Notes: generated from the sequence alone by a model not told the origin. A DNA stretch of 64,000 nt from Pseudooceanicola onchidii (GCF_004959925.1 NZ_SPUW01000001.1:1240001-1304000), one strand, 5' to 3'; positions 33,781-42,635 are shown, numbered from the stretch's first letter. A program made the numbers and translations.

Positions 33781-33800
33781 GGTGCGTGCCAGCACGCACC
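33781..33800. repeat. GCGTGCCAGCACGC hairpin repeat, copy 1
   Basis: GGTGCGTGC-CA-GCACGCACC is a perfect 9-bp stem with a 2-nt loop. It abuts the stop codon of the leftward DUF2239 gene. The 14-bp core recurs on the other strand at 53956-53969, also beside the 3' end of a leftward gene. It is probably a mobile palindromic repeat used as a terminator or mRNA end. Confidence 0.6.
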
Positions 33801-34310
33801 CTACAGGCCGGCCAGGCGCACCGCGTGGGTCCGGATGTCGTCCGGCCAGTCGGCCATCCGCGCGCGGAAGTCCTTGGCCCGTCCGGCGTAAAGATCCCGC
33901 ATCGCCTCCTCGAACCCCGGCAGATCCCCCGCGATCGCCGAACAGAAGCGATAGGCCGCGTCGCGGCGCAGCACCGCCTCGTCGCCCCGGCTCGCCTCCT
34001 CGACCAGACGCCGCAGCGCCGCCGAGGCCCCGCCGCGCTGCGTGGCCAGCCAATCCCAGTGGCGCGGCAGCAGCGTGACTTCCCGGGCCACGACGCCCAG
34101 CTTCGGCCGCCCGCGCGCCGGGGCGTCGGGATAGCGCGTGGCCACCGCCACAGCCCCGCCCGACAGGTCCAGGTCGATTTCGCGCCCCGTCTCGTCCGAG
34201 AAGATCAGAACGGATGTTTCGCCATCTTCGGCCAGACGGCGTGCCACCTGGGCCCGGGTGCCGCGCGCCACGATCAGGCCATTGGAAAAGGCTGTGTAGG
34301 TCTCACTCAT
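33801..34310 (-). CDS. DUF2239-family protein
   Basis: 169 residues. The pattern TYTAFSNGLIVARGTRAQVA...VLIFSDETGREIDLDLSGG...GRPKLGVVAREVTLLPRHWDWLATQRGGAS matches DUF2239, an uncharacterised bacterial family. The central GRPKLGVVAREVTLLPRHWDWL stretch looks like a DNA-contacting helix-turn-helix. A TTTAC-N6-GTAAA dyad sits just upstream in the divergent gap, possibly its own site. Function unknown. Confidence 0.85.
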   Translation of the reverse strand: MSETYTAFSNGLIVARGTRAQVARRLAEDGETSVLIFSDETGREIDLDLSGGAVAVATRYPDAPARGRPKLGVVAREVTLLPRHWDWLATQRGGASAALRRLVEEASRGDEAVLRRDAAYRFCSAIAGDLPGFEEAMRDLYAGRAKDFRARMADWPDDIRTHAVRLAGL

Positions 34311-34318
34311 GTCGCCTA

Positions 34319-34334
34319 TTTACACCCGGGTAAA
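34319..34334. promoter_or_regulatory. TTTAC-N6-GTAAA dyad between divergent genes
   Basis: A 5+5 inverted repeat centred between the DUF2239 gene (start 34310) and the GIY-YIG gene (start 34368). Its place in a 57-bp divergent gap is what an operator for both genes would have. Confidence 0.4.
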
Positions 34335-34367
34335 AATATGGTCAAGCATGGGGAAAGGAGCCCCGCC

Positions 34368-34688
34368 ATGACCATCGACAGACGCGCCGCCCGCACCGCC
34401 TGGAAGGATCGCGACACAGAATGGACGGTCTATGTCGCCCGTACCGGTGGCCAGGCCTGGGTCGGCGTCAGCACTAACGTCGCGGCCATCCAGAACCGGC
34501 TGGGCTTTACCCTGCGCCTTGGCGATTGCCGGACGAAGGGGATGCAGGCGGCCTATGACGGCACGCTCACCATCGAAGAGCTTGAAATCCTGGACCCGGC
34601 GCTTGGCCCGTTGGCCCGGCAGGACGCGATCAAGGATCGCCGCGCCCATTGGTGCGCCGAGCTGGATGCGACCCCTATCGAGGCCTAG
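34368..34688 (+). CDS. GIY-YIG-like nuclease-fold protein (106 aa)
   Basis: The core WTVYVARTGGQAWVGVSTNVAAIQNRLGFTLRLG follows the small Rhodobacteraceae proteins annotated as GIY-YIG family. The GIY position reads VYV and YIG reads WVG, so the classic motif is degraded. The family's catalytic glutamate is not obvious, so nuclease activity is doubtful. ATG 34368 has AAAGGAG seven bases upstream. Its end overlaps the convergent glycosyltransferase-like gene by 4 bp. Confidence 0.7.
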   Translation: MTIDRRAARTAWKDRDTEWTVYVARTGGQAWVGVSTNVAAIQNRLGFTLRLGDCRTKGMQAAYDGTLTIEELEILDPALGPLARQDAIKDRRAHWCAELDATPIEA

Positions 34689-35683
34689 CGCATCCAGAAG
34701 CCTTCGCGCTTGATCCGGTTGCGGATCGCCTGTTCTTTCCGGGGCAGGTTGTCCCGGTCGAACATCGCGCGCACCTTCTGTCCGCGTCCCTGGTAGACCA
34801 TGCGCTTGATCGGGTCGTAGCCCTTGAGCACCCGCTTGATCTTCTGCGGGGCGGTCACGGCCTCCAGCACCTCGACGACGCGGTCGCCTTCCCGCGCATA
34901 GAGCAGCGGCAGCACGCGATAGTGACAGCTGACCTCTCCGTCCAGAAGGCCCGGCGGCAAGGCATCGCGCCCCCCGCCGAAAGATGCGATGACCAGCGGC
35001 AGGGCGACCTGGTCCAGCCAGGGATCCATCTGCTGACCGATCAACGCGTCCGGCGGGTCGTCGCGGAGGGCCAGCGCGTAGTCGAGAAACCGCTGACCGA
35101 AAACGCGGGGACAGCGATAGAAGAAATAGCCCGCATTGAAATAAAGGTACCGCCGCCAGTATTCGTCCGGCTGTGACAGATCGAGCGTTCCTTCATAATC
35201 CAGCCCGAACTTGTCGTAGAGAGACCTCCAGATCGCGCCATATCCCGGCCCGTAAAGTTCCAGCTTCGGCCAGGTGCCCTCGACCCGCAGCGATGCGCCG
35301 GGGCGGTCGAAGTCGAAGGGCACGCGGGTCAGCGTATCAAGGATCAGCGTGTCGGTGTCGAAGAAAACGAAGGGCTCTCCCTCGGGCAGGGCCATCAGCG
35401 CCTCGATCTTGTTGCCGTAGGGATAGGACTCGCCAAAGTGGCGGCTGTCGAAGGGCAGGATCTGCGCGCCGAGGTCTTGCAACGCGCCACGGACCTCGTC
35501 TGACATTCGCGGCGACCGGGACCACAGCGGCCCATCCTGCGGCTCTGCCACCCACAGGCGCGGCGTCTCGGGGCTGTTGGCCACAAGCGAGGCGGCAAAG
35601 ACCAGCGCCTCGTACTGCAGGCGCCCCGATTGGCCGACGATCAGGATGTTCAGGTCGGCAATCGACCCGCCGGGTTTGGTCAT
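34685..35683 (-). CDS. Glycosyltransferase-like protein (GT8-type DxD)
   Basis: 332 residues. It opens with a Rossmann-like ILIVGQSGRLQYEALVFAAS and carries FVFFDTDTLIL with a DTD metal site, as in GT-A nucleotide-sugar transferases. Later segments (YFNAGYFFYRCPRVFGQRFL, IGQQMDPWLDQVALPL) fit the acceptor side of GT8-like enzymes. No signal peptide is visible. The donor and acceptor are unknown, and no sugar pathway genes are adjacent. Confidence 0.65.
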   Translation of the reverse strand: MTKPGGSIADLNILIVGQSGRLQYEALVFAASLVANSPETPRLWVAEPQDGPLWSRSPRMSDEVRGALQDLGAQILPFDSRHFGESYPYGNKIEALMALPEGEPFVFFDTDTLILDTLTRVPFDFDRPGASLRVEGTWPKLELYGPGYGAIWRSLYDKFGLDYEGTLDLSQPDEYWRRYLYFNAGYFFYRCPRVFGQRFLDYALALRDDPPDALIGQQMDPWLDQVALPLVIASFGGGRDALPPGLLDGEVSCHYRVLPLLYAREGDRVVEVLEAVTAPQKIKRVLKGYDPIKRMVYQGRGQKVRAMFDRDNLPRKEQAIRNRIKREGFWMR

Positions 35684-35803
35684 GTCAGCTCAGGCCCTTG
35701 AAGCCGCTAGGAAAAACAACACTTGGTCGCGGGGACAGTAGCAAAGATAATGCGGAATTGAAGGCGCCACCACGGGGTGCCGGGAATTGATGGATATTTG
35801 CCG

Positions 35804-36367
35804 ATGCTTTTCTGGTTCTGGATGATGCTTGCGATTTCCCTGCAAGGCGGGTCCGCCCCGACGCCACCTGCCGTCGCACGACCCGAAAAGCCCGCCGCGC
35901 CAGTGGCGCCGCGCAAGATCACCAGTACCGCGTCCCCGGCCGCGCCCGCCGCGCCGTCAGCCCCGGCCAGCCCTTCGACGCCCGCGCCGGTGGCCGAGCC
36001 GCAGCAGCCGACGGGCCGATTCACCACGGCAACCGAGGTCAAGCCGATCCTGACGGCCACCAAGTCGTCCTGGGTCGCGGTGCGGGAATACGAAGGGCGG
36101 GATCTTGTCTATGTCACCCAGATCCTGTCGTGGCGCTGTGGTCTTGCGGGGATGACCCTGTCGATCAACGGCGCCCCGCCCGAGATCTGGGACCTGCCGC
36201 CCTGCCATATCGACACCGCCGCGCCAAACGCGCTGACCCCCGAGGACGGTCTGCCGTTTCGCGCCTATCCGCTTGGCGCGGTGCAGTCGATCACGGTGAC
36301 GCTGACCTACGACGATCTGACAACCGACACGGCACAGTTCGCCCGCGCGCAGGTTCTGATGCCCTGA
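35804..36367 (+). CDS. Exported hypothetical protein (187 aa)
   Basis: N-terminal hydrophobic segment (MLFWFWMMLAISLQGG), then a Pro/Ala/Ser-rich linker (about 20-75) and a compact C-terminal domain with beta-like stretches (SWVAVREYEGRDLVYVTQIL, AVQSITVTLTYDDL). Two cysteines there, WRCGLAG and LPPCHID, could form a disulfide. It is probably periplasmic. I recognise no family. GTG 35777 or TTG 35798 are alternative starts. Confidence 0.65.
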   Translation: MLFWFWMMLAISLQGGSAPTPPAVARPEKPAAPVAPRKITSTASPAAPAAPSAPASPSTPAPVAEPQQPTGRFTTATEVKPILTATKSSWVAVREYEGRDLVYVTQILSWRCGLAGMTLSINGAPPEIWDLPPCHIDTAAPNALTPEDGLPFRAYPLGAVQSITVTLTYDDLTTDTAQFARAQVLMP

Positions 36368-36396
36368 GCGTGTCATCCACCAAATCTGTAAGAGAG

Positions 36397-36480
36397 TGGT
36401 GGGCGACCCTGGAATCGAACCAGGCATGGGTCTCCCCGGCGGAGTTACAGTCCGCTGCCGCACCTTGCAGCTCGTCGCCC
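36397..36480 (-). tRNA. tRNA-Tyr (anticodon GTA)
   Basis: An 84-nt class II tRNA with encoded CCA, reading leftward from 36480. The acceptor GGGCGAC pairs with GTCGCCC. The anticodon GTA is at 36448-36446 in the loop ACTGTAACT. A long variable arm is present, and the T-arm is CCTGGTTCGATTCCAGG. It is divergent from rlmB. Confidence 0.96.
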
Positions 36481-36636
36481 GAACAGGCCCCGAAGCAACT
36501 CCGGCGCGTGTCGTGAGGGGGTGATTACTAAGGCCCGCCAAGGGCGTCAACAGGAAATCCGTCCCCTCTCGCATCATCTGCGCCGGGGTGATAGGGCAGG
36601 CGGCGAAATGACCGGTCAGGACCGTGGGGAACGCGC

Positions 36637-37413
36637 ATGAAAAAGCCGAAGTGGGTGGTGGAAAAGGAACGGGCGCAGAAGGCCGCGGGCGAGGAAACCG
36701 TGTGGCTCTTTGGTCTGCACGCGGTGCGCGATGCGCTGGTGAACCCCGCGCGCGAGAAACTGCGGCTGATCGTGACGAAGAACGCCGCCGACAAGCTGGC
36801 GGATGCGATTGCCGACTCTGGCGTCGAGCCCGAGATGGCCGACCCGCGCCGGTTCACCGCGCCGATCGATCCGCAGTCGGTGCACCAGGGGGCCGCGCTT
36901 GAGGTCAAGCCGCTGGACTGGGGATCGGTCGCGGACCGCTGCCTGGGCGATGGACGGCCGCCCCGTGTCGTCCTGCTGGACCGGGTGACCGATCCGCACA
37001 ACGTCGGCGCGATCCTGCGCTCGGCCGAGGTCTTCGGCGCGGTGGCCGTCATCGGGATGCGCCACCACGCGGCACCCGAAACCGGGGCCCTGGCCAAGAC
37101 GGCCTCGGGCGCGCTGGAGCGTCAGCCCTATCTGCGGGTGCGCAACCTCGCCGACACGATGGAGGAGCTGAAGTCCATGGGCTACCTCGTCCTCGGTCTG
37201 GATGGCGAAGCCGAGCAGACGCTTGAGGCCGCCAGCGAGGGACTTCTGGACCGGCCGATCGCGCTGGTCCTCGGGGCCGAAGGGCCGGGGTTGCGACCCA
37301 AGACGAAGGACACCTGCGATCACCTGGTGCGCATTGATTTCGCCGGAGATTTCGGATCGTTGAACGTGTCGAACGCCGCGGCGGTCGCGCTATATGCGGT
37401 ACGCCCCAGGTAA
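36637..37413 (+). CDS. rlmB: 23S rRNA (guanosine-2'-O)-methyltransferase RlmB
   Basis: 258 residues, SpoU/TrmH family. An N-terminal substrate-binding domain starts VWLFGLHAVRDALVNPAREK. The SPOUT knot has VLLDRVTDPHNVGAILRSAE (motif 1), LVLGAEGPGLRP (motif 2) and IDFAGDFGSLNVSNAAAVAL (motif 3), where RlmB normally has IPM/L-G-SLNVS. It methylates G2251 in the peptidyl-transferase P-loop. The motif-3 wording (FAGDF in place of IPM) is mildly divergent, so a related target is possible. Confidence 0.9.
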   Translation: MKKPKWVVEKERAQKAAGEETVWLFGLHAVRDALVNPAREKLRLIVTKNAADKLADAIADSGVEPEMADPRRFTAPIDPQSVHQGAALEVKPLDWGSVADRCLGDGRPPRVVLLDRVTDPHNVGAILRSAEVFGAVAVIGMRHHAAPETGALAKTASGALERQPYLRVRNLADTMEELKSMGYLVLGLDGEAEQTLEAASEGLLDRPIALVLGAEGPGLRPKTKDTCDHLVRIDFAGDFGSLNVSNAAAVALYAVRPR

Positions 37414-37483
37414 GCGGCCCGCAATTTCCTGTGGATAAGCCCGAGCGGTTAACCTTTCGTTCACATTCGTATTACAGCCTCTC

Positions 37484-37600
37484 CCTACACTGTCCCGGAC
37501 CTCTTATCTGAGGTTCAGAGATGTCGGACCGGAACTCTGGCATTTCATTTCACTGTCCCTCGTTCCGTACTGCGCCCGGGCTTGTCCCGGGCGTTCTTTT
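37484..37600 (+). ncRNA. Candidate small RNA or leader transcript
   Basis: The 240-bp gap between rlmB and the next gene holds a hairpin (ACCTC-TTATCT-GAGGT, 37499-37514) and then a strong intrinsic terminator: CGCCCGGG-CTTGT-CCCGGGCG with TTCTTTT, 37573-37600. The terminator is 160 bp past rlmB and 54 bp before the next start. It would therefore end either a short RNA started near 37480 or a long rlmB 3' tail. A 42-residue frame from 37521 lacks a ribosome-binding site. The 5' end is a guess. Confidence 0.35.
37573..37600 (+). terminator. Intrinsic terminator between rlmB and the CoA-binding gene
   Basis: An 8-bp perfect GC-rich stem (CGCCCGGG/CCCGGGCG), a 5-nt loop and a TTCTTTT tail. Confidence 0.85.
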
Positions 37601-37653
37601 GCGCCGCCGCGCTTTGCCATTGCGGCGGCCCGCGCTTCGCCTAGGGTAGGGGC

Positions 37654-38127
37654 ATGACAGACACCTACACCGACGCCTTCCTGACCCGGATCCTCAAGCG
37701 CACCAAGGTGATCGCCGTGGTCGGCGTGTCGATGAACCCGGTCCGGCCCAGCTATTATGTCGCGCGCTACCTGGGGCTGAAGGGGTTCACAGTGATCCCC
37801 GTCAATCCCGGCCACGCGGGCGAACGCCTGTTCGGCCAGACCGTGCGCGCATCCCTGTCCGAGATCACCGAACCGGTCGACATGGTCGACATCTTTCGCC
37901 GGTCCGAAGCCGTGCCGCCGATCGTCGACGAGGCGCTTGAGGCCTTCCCGGACCTCAAGACCATCTGGATGCAGATCGGCGTGTCGCACACTGAAGCGGC
38001 GGAAAAGGCGCAGGCGCGCGGCGTGGACGTGGTGATGAACCGCTGCCCCAAGATCGAATACCAGCGGCTGTTCGGTGAACTGCGGATGGGTGGGTTCAAT
38101 ACCGGCGTGATCTCGTCAAAGCTGTGA
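37654..38127 (+). CDS. CoA-binding domain protein (YccU-like)
   Basis: 157 residues, one Rossmann CoA-binding domain: KVIAVVGVSMNPVRPSYYVARYL, VIPVNPGHAGERLFGQ, VDMVDIFRRSE, IWMQIGVSHTEAAEKAQARGVDVVMNRCPKIE. The conserved NRCPKIE ending is typical of YccU-type proteins, which bind CoA; the cellular role is unknown. It stands alone after the terminator at 37600 and is followed by repeat copy D. Confidence 0.9.
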   Translation: MTDTYTDAFLTRILKRTKVIAVVGVSMNPVRPSYYVARYLGLKGFTVIPVNPGHAGERLFGQTVRASLSEITEPVDMVDIFRRSEAVPPIVDEALEAFPDLKTIWMQIGVSHTEAAEKAQARGVDVVMNRCPKIEYQRLFGELRMGGFNTGVISSKL

Positions 38128-38149
38128 CAGCGCGGGCCGAGGGCGCAGA

Positions 38150-38208
38150 GGGGGCTTTGCCCCCGTCGCGTGCCGCGACTCCCCCAAGGTATTTTCGACC
38201 AGAAGAAG
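38150..38208 (-). repeat. Interspersed intergenic repeat, copy D (long variant)
   Basis: Leftward, CTTCTTCTGGTC-GAAAATACC (38208-38188) matches the left part of copies A-C. It continues into GGGGGAG, then GTCGCG-TGC-CGCGAC (38165-38179) and GGGGGC-TTT-GCCCCC (38150-38164), two hairpins. It fills the gap between the ends of the CoA-binding gene and hisE. Confidence 0.65.
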
Positions 38209-38211
38209 CGA

Positions 38212-38529
38212 TCAGGCGCCGGGACGCGCGGCCTTTTCGGCGATGCCCGAGGTGCCTTCGCGCCGTTCCAGTTCCGCCAGCACGTCCGAAAGCGGAACGT
38301 CGCGGGCCGCCAGCATGACCAGCAGGTGATAGAGCACATCTGCGGCCTCGGATGTCAGGCCCGCGCGGTCGCCCTTGACCGCTTCGATGATGGCCTCGAC
38401 GGCCTCTTCACCGAATTTCTCGGCGCATTTCTCCGGGCCCTTGGACAGCAGTTTCGCGGTCCATGAAGTGTCGGGATCGGCCCCCTTGCGAGAGGCAATC
38501 GTGGCGGCAAGCTGGTCCAGAACGGTCAT
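38212..38529 (-). CDS. hisE: Phosphoribosyl-ATP pyrophosphatase
   Basis: 105 residues, a stand-alone HisE of the MazG-like all-alpha fold: [29 protein letters not shown], with the conserved Mg-binding glutamates, then [16 protein letters not shown]. It performs the second step of histidine synthesis. Its ATG overlaps the hisF stop by 4 bp. hisI is not adjacent, so HisE and HisI are separate proteins here. Confidence 0.94.
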   Translation of the reverse strand: MTVLDQLAATIASRKGADPDTSWTAKLLSKGPEKCAEKFGEEAVEAIIEAVKGDRAGLTSEAADVLYHLLVMLAARDVPLSDVLAELERREGTSGIAEKAARPGA

Positions 38530-39287
38530 TCGATCCTCATCGGGATGCCCGCGGCGGCCATGTGATCCTTGGCCTCGCGGATGGTATGATCGCCGAAGTG
38601 GAAGATCGAGGCGGCCAGCACGGCAGATGCGCCGCCCTTGGTCACGCCCTCGACCAGGTGATCCAGCGTGCCGACGCCGCCCGAGGCGATGACCGGCACG
38701 TCGACCGCATCGGAAATCGCGCGGGTCAGCGGCAGGTTGAACCCTGCGCGGGTGCCGTCGCGATCCATCGAGGTCAGCAGGATTTCTCCGGCCCCCTTGT
38801 CGGCGACCAGGCGCGCGAACTCCACCGCGTCGATCCCCGTGGGCTTGCGCCCGCCGTGGGTAAAGATCTCCCACCGGCCGGGCGCGACGGTCTTGGCGTC
38901 GATGGCGACGACGATGCACTGCGATCCGAAGTGATCGGCGGCCTCGGCCACGACGTCCGGGTTCGCCACGGCGGCAGAGTTGAACGACACCTTGTCGGCC
39001 CCCGCCAGCAGCAGGTTCCGGACATCCAGCACCGTGCGGACGCCACCGCCCACGGTCAGCGGGATGTAGCACTGTTCGGCCGTCCGGGTGACGACATCGA
39101 ACATGGTGCCCCGGTTTTCATGGGTCGCATGGATATCGAGAAAGCAAAGCTCGTCCGCGCCGGCCGCGTCATAGGCGCGGGCGGCATCCACGGGATCGCC
39201 GGCATCGCGCAGGTCGACGAAGTTCACGCCTTTGACCACGCGGCCGTCGGCCACGTCGAGGCAGGGAATGATGCGGGTCTTCAACAT
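38526..39287 (-). CDS. hisF: Imidazole glycerol phosphate synthase subunit HisF
   Basis: 253 residues, a TIM barrel. N-terminal [20 protein letters not shown] with the catalytic aspartate in CLDV, the second aspartate in SMDRDGT, and phosphate-binding GGGVRT and ASGGVG loops. It works with HisH (41194-41826) to make IGP and AICAR. It is coupled to hisE downstream, and is separated from hisA by two small membrane genes. Confidence 0.97.
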   Translation of the reverse strand: MLKTRIIPCLDVADGRVVKGVNFVDLRDAGDPVDAARAYDAAGADELCFLDIHATHENRGTMFDVVTRTAEQCYIPLTVGGGVRTVLDVRNLLLAGADKVSFNSAAVANPDVVAEAADHFGSQCIVVAIDAKTVAPGRWEIFTHGGRKPTGIDAVEFARLVADKGAGEILLTSMDRDGTRAGFNLPLTRAISDAVDVPVIASGGVGTLDHLVEGVTKGGASAVLAASIFHFGDHTIREAKDHMAAAGIPMRIE

Positions 39288-39322
39288 AGCCGCCTTCTAG
39301 GCTGCGGCGCAGCGGGGCGCAA

Positions 39323-39607
39323 TCACTGCCTGCGCCGCCGCAGGGCCCGGATCACGCTGACCACGATCAGAACCAGCAGGACGATCGCGGCCAGCGGAAG
39401 GGTCACGATGCCCAGCCATCCCAGCAGGAACGCCCCGCCAAGCAGCCCGCCCATGTCCTCGCCATCCACGACGCAAGCGTGACGCCCGGCTTCGTTCAGA
39501 ACGCAGTCGTGGGCATCCGCCACCCAGGTCGACCAGAGCACACCCATGACCGGCACAAGGCACAGAATGATCAGTGCGATACAGGTGATCACGAACGCGC
39601 GGTACAT
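39323..39607 (-). CDS. Small membrane protein in the his cluster (94 aa)
   Basis: Two strong hydrophobic segments (about 5-27, VITCIALIILCLVPVMGVLW; and about 53-86, LLGGAFLLGWLGIVTLPLAAI). The loop between them has two cysteines (HDCVLN, HACVVD) that could pair in the periplasm. It ends RALRRRRQ. Its ATG shares one base with the stop of the preceding 111-residue gene, so the two are translated together. No known function. Confidence 0.75.
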   Translation of the reverse strand: MYRAFVITCIALIILCLVPVMGVLWSTWVADAHDCVLNEAGRHACVVDGEDMGGLLGGAFLLGWLGIVTLPLAAIVLLVLIVVSVIRALRRRRQ

Positions 39608-39942
39608 CAGCCGTGACGGTGGCGATGCACGGCTTCGATCAGCAGCGCCGCGATCAGCAGGATCGGCCCGACCGACAGCATCGCCGTGACGCCAGTCAGG
39701 ATCATCGGCCCCAGCAGCTGGAACAGGCCGGTCAAGCCCGCGGCGCAATCCCCCAGCCCGGCCCCAAGCGATCCGGAACACAGGTTCTGCGCCAGCACCG
39801 ACAGCGCCATCGCCAGCGCAAACAGCAACCCGCCGACCCGCAGGATCCAGTAGGCCACCCGGCTGCGCGCCCGGCCCGCCGACAGGAAACAGGCGAAGGG
39901 GATCAGGATCAGCACCAGCTGGATGATCTCGGTCTTGCCCAT
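39607..39942 (-). CDS. Small membrane protein in the his cluster (111 aa)
   Basis: Three hydrophobic segments (about 7-22, 32-50 and 70-105) and two cysteines in the periplasm-side loop (NLCSG, GDCAAG), similar in style to its downstream partner. It starts 3 bp after the hisA stop, so it belongs to the his transcript. The pair is inserted between hisA and hisF, usually neighbours. Function unknown. Confidence 0.75.
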   Translation of the reverse strand: MGKTEIIQLVLILIPFACFLSAGRARSRVAYWILRVGGLLFALAMALSVLAQNLCSGSLGAGLGDCAAGLTGLFQLLGPMILTGVTAMLSVGPILLIAALLIEAVHRHRHG

Positions 39943-39945
39943 GGA

Positions 39946-40668
39946 TCAGCCTTTCAGCGCGGTCAGCGCCTGCGCCAGGTCCAGCGCCCCGTCATAAAGC
40001 GCCCGGCCGGAAATCGCGCCGTTCAGCGACGCGCCGCAGTCGCGCAGGGCGATCAGGTCGGCGAGCGAGGAGACGCCACCCGAGGCGATGACCGGGATAC
40101 TGACCGCGCGGGCCAGATCGGCGGTGGCCTCGATGTTCGGCCCCTGCATGGCACCATCGCGGTTGATGTCGGTATAGATGATCGCCGCAACGCCCGCGTC
40201 CTCGAAGGACTTGGCGAGGTCGGTGACCATCACGTTCGTTTCGGTCGCCCAGCCCTTGGTGGCGACACGCCCGTTGCGCGCATCGATGCCGACGGCGACA
40301 TGCCCGGGAAAGGCCTTTGCGGCCTCGCGCACCAGATCCGGGTTCTCGACCGCGACCGTGCCCAGGATCACCCGCGCCAGCCCCTTGTCGAGCCAGGCCT
40401 CGATCGTCGCCATGTCACGGATGCCGCCACCCAGCTGGGCCGGCACCTTGGTGCGCGTCAGGATCGCCTCGACCGGCGCGGCGTTCACCGGCTCACCCGC
40501 GAAAGCGCCATTGAGATCAACGAGATGGAGCCATTCACACCCGGCCTCGACAAAGGCCATGGCCTGCGCTGCCGGATCGTCGTTGAAGACCGTGGCCTTC
40601 TCCATGTCGCCCTTGAGCAGGCGCACCGCCTGGCCATCTTTCAGGTCGATCGCGGGATAGAGGATCAT
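39946..40668 (-). CDS. hisA: Phosphoribosylformimino-5-aminoimidazole carboxamide ribotide isomerase
   Basis: 240 residues, a TIM barrel paralogous to His[21 protein letters not shown] (catalytic aspartate in AIDL), [22 protein letters not shown] (second aspartate), IPVIASGGV. It is the fourth step of histidine synthesis. Start at 40668; upstream in-frame ATGs would add residues foreign to HisA. It is divergent from the DUF2147 gene. Confidence 0.96.
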   Translation of the reverse strand: MILYPAIDLKDGQAVRLLKGDMEKATVFNDDPAAQAMAFVEAGCEWLHLVDLNGAFAGEPVNAAPVEAILTRTKVPAQLGGGIRDMATIEAWLDKGLARVILGTVAVENPDLVREAAKAFPGHVAVGIDARNGRVATKGWATETNVMVTDLAKSFEDAGVAAIIYTDINRDGAMQGPNIEATADLARAVSIPVIASGGVSSLADLIALRDCGASLNGAISGRALYDGALDLAQALTALKG

Positions 40669-40784
40669 CACGGGCCCTTTCTGTGGTTCGGCGCGGTTAT
40701 GCATGACGCTACGGGACATGCAACCTTCACTTGCGATGGCGCCAGTGCAGCGGCACCATCCCACCAAGCATAGGGAGGAGCAAT

Positions 40785-41171
40785 ATGCGCAAGGCACTAC
40801 TCACACTCGCCACACTCATGCTGGGGGCCACCACGGCGCTGGCCGATCCGGTCGAAGGCACCTGGAAGACGCAGGTCGACGACGGGGCCTATGCCCACGT
40901 CCAGATCGCGCCCTGCGGCCCGGCGTTCTGCGGCACGATCGTCAAGACCTTCAACAGCAGCGGCGAATACAAGTCACCCAACCTCGGCAAGCAGCTGGTG
41001 CGCGGCATGACGCCTGCGGGCAGCGGCAAGTACGAGGGCAAGGTCTGGCGGCCGTCGAACAACAAGATCTACGTCGGCAAGCTGGAACTTAACGGCAATG
41101 CGCTGACGATGAAGGGCTGTGTGGCGGGCGGTCTGATCTGTTCCGGCCAGACCTGGTCGCGCCTGAACTGA
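40785..41171 (+). CDS. DUF2147-family exported protein
   Basis: 128 residues. Signal peptide [20 protein letters not shown], then the DUF2147 domain: [53 protein letters not shown], ending with [16 protein letters not shown]. Four cysteines are placed to form two disulfides. It is probably periplasmic; the family is uncharacterised. It sits between hisA and hisH on the opposite strand, with a GGGAGGAG site. It interrupts the his cluster, so hisH-hisB and hisA-hisF-hisE are separate transcripts. Confidence 0.88.
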   Translation: MRKALLTLATLMLGATTALADPVEGTWKTQVDDGAYAHVQIAPCGPAFCGTIVKTFNSSGEYKSPNLGKQLVRGMTPAGSGKYEGKVWRPSNNKIYVGKLELNGNALTMKGCVAGGLICSGQTWSRLN

Positions 41172-41193
41172 ACCTATCGCGAAGGGCTGGGCG

Positions 41194-41826
41194 TCATGGC
41201 GCCCAGCTCAGGAAGTTTGCGATCATCCGCAGACCGGTCTCCTGGCTTTTCTCGGGATGGAACTGCGTGCCGATCATGGTGTCCCGCCCGACGATGGCGG
41301 TGACCGGCTGGCCATAGTCGACATGGGCCAACAGCTGCTCCGGCGCATCCACCCGCATGTGATAGGAGTGCACGAAATAGGCGTGCCGTCCGCTGTCGAT
41401 CCCATCCAGCACGGGATGCGGATGGTCGATCACCAGATCGTTCCACCCCATGTGCGGCACCTTCAGCCCCTCGGCCTGGATCCGCCCGACCTCTCCGTCG
41501 ATCCAGCCAAGGCCCGCCGTTTCCTCGTATTCATGGCCGACCCGCGCCATCAGCTGCATCCCGACGCAGATGCCCATGAAGGGCCGGGCCTTGACCTCGA
41601 CAACTTCACGCAGCGCATCAAACAGGTTCTCGCGACCCTTCAACGCCTTGGCACAGGCCGGAAAGGCGCCGTCGCCGGGCAGGACCACGCGGTCCGCGCG
41701 CAGCACGTCCTCGGCCCGGTCGCTGACGATCACCTCGCCGCCCCCGACCTCGCGCGCCATGCGCTGAAAGGCCTTTTCGGCCGAATGCAGGTTGCCGCTT
41801 TCATAGTCGATCAGAACGGTCAGCAT
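41194..41826 (-). CDS. hisH: Imidazole glycerol phosphate synthase subunit HisH
   Basis: 210 residues, a class I glutamine amidotransferase. It shows [14 protein letters not shown], the PGDGAF oxyanion region, the nucleophile in GICVGMQLM and the C-terminal [10 protein letters not shown] with catalytic His-x-Glu. It supplies ammonia to HisF. It is downstream of hisB, with repeat copy B in the gap. Confidence 0.96.
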   Translation of the reverse strand: MLTVLIDYESGNLHSAEKAFQRMAREVGGGEVIVSDRAEDVLRADRVVLPGDGAFPACAKALKGRENLFDALREVVEVKARPFMGICVGMQLMARVGHEYEETAGLGWIDGEVGRIQAEGLKVPHMGWNDLVIDHPHPVLDGIDSGRHAYFVHSYHMRVDAPEQLLAHVDYGQPVTAIVGRDTMIGTQFHPEKSQETGLRMIANFLSWAP

Positions 41827-41858
41827 GGTCTCTCCCCGCCGGGTCAGGCCCCTGCGGT

Positions 41859-41892
41859 CTTCTTCTGGTCAAAAATACCTCCGCCGGAGGCT
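41859..41892 (+). repeat. Interspersed intergenic repeat, copy B
   Basis: CTTCTTCTGGTC-AAAAATAC-CTCCGCCGGAGGCT lies between hisB and hisH. The right part CCTCCG-C-CGGAGG is a palindrome. It has the same organisation as copies A and C. Confidence 0.75.
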
Positions 41893-41917
41893 CGGGACGC
41901 CGCAGGCGACCCGACGG

Positions 41918-42505
41918 TCAGAGCATTCCCTTGGTCGAGGGCACGGCATCCGACTTGCGCGGGTCCGTCTCGACCGCCTCGCGCAGGGCGCGGGCGACGG
42001 CCTTGAAGGCGGCCTCGGCGATGTGGTGCGAATTGATGCCATGCAGCATGTCGACATGCAGGGTGATCCCGCCGTGTGTCGACAGCGCCTGGAAGAATTC
42101 GCGCACAAGTTCGGTGTCGAAGGTGCCGATCTTCGGGGTCGGCAGGTCGACGTTCCACACAAGGAAGGGCCGCCCCGACAGGTCCAGCGCGCAGCGCACC
42201 AGCGCGTCGTCCATCGGCAGCAGGCAGCTGCCGTACCGCCGGATTCCGCGTTTGTCGCCAAGAGCCTGGCTCAGGGCCTGGCCGATGGCGATGCCCACGT
42301 CCTCGACGGTGTGGTGATCGTCGATATGCAGGTCACCCTTACAGCGTACGTCCATGTCGATCAGCGAATGGCGGGCCAGCTGGTCCAGCATGTGATCGAA
42401 GAAGCCGACGCCGGTCTGCATGTCATAGGACCCGGTCCCGTCGAGGGTCAGGCTGACGTCGATGTCCGTTTCTGCGGTCTTGCGGCTGATCTTGGCGCTG
42501 CGCAT
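41918..42505 (-). CDS. hisB: Imidazoleglycerol-phosphate dehydratase
   Basis: 195 residues, monofunctional HisB. Paired Mn-binding motifs [14 protein letters not shown] and [11 protein letters not shown] in the first half, then [15 protein letters not shown] and [14 protein letters not shown] in the second, give the expected internal duplication. It catalyses step six. Start at 42505 ([14 protein letters not shown]). It is transcribed toward hisH. Confidence 0.96.
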   Translation of the reverse strand: MRSAKISRKTAETDIDVSLTLDGTGSYDMQTGVGFFDHMLDQLARHSLIDMDVRCKGDLHIDDHHTVEDVGIAIGQALSQALGDKRGIRRYGSCLLPMDDALVRCALDLSGRPFLVWNVDLPTPKIGTFDTELVREFFQALSTHGGITLHVDMLHGINSHHIAEAAFKAVARALREAVETDPRKSDAVPSTKGML

Positions 42506-42635
42506 GGGGCCTCCGATGGTTTCGGGGGCTGTATAGGGCGCGGGCGCGCGGGGGCCAAGCGAAAGCCGCGGGCGAGGGAAAATGCCGCGCAGGGCGCGAC
42601 TTCCGTGCACCTCGTGGCGCGGCGGACCCAGGCGA

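Noticed and set aside
37521-37649. A 42-codon frame over the candidate small RNA
   Set aside because: No ribosome-binding site, and it reads through the terminator stem.
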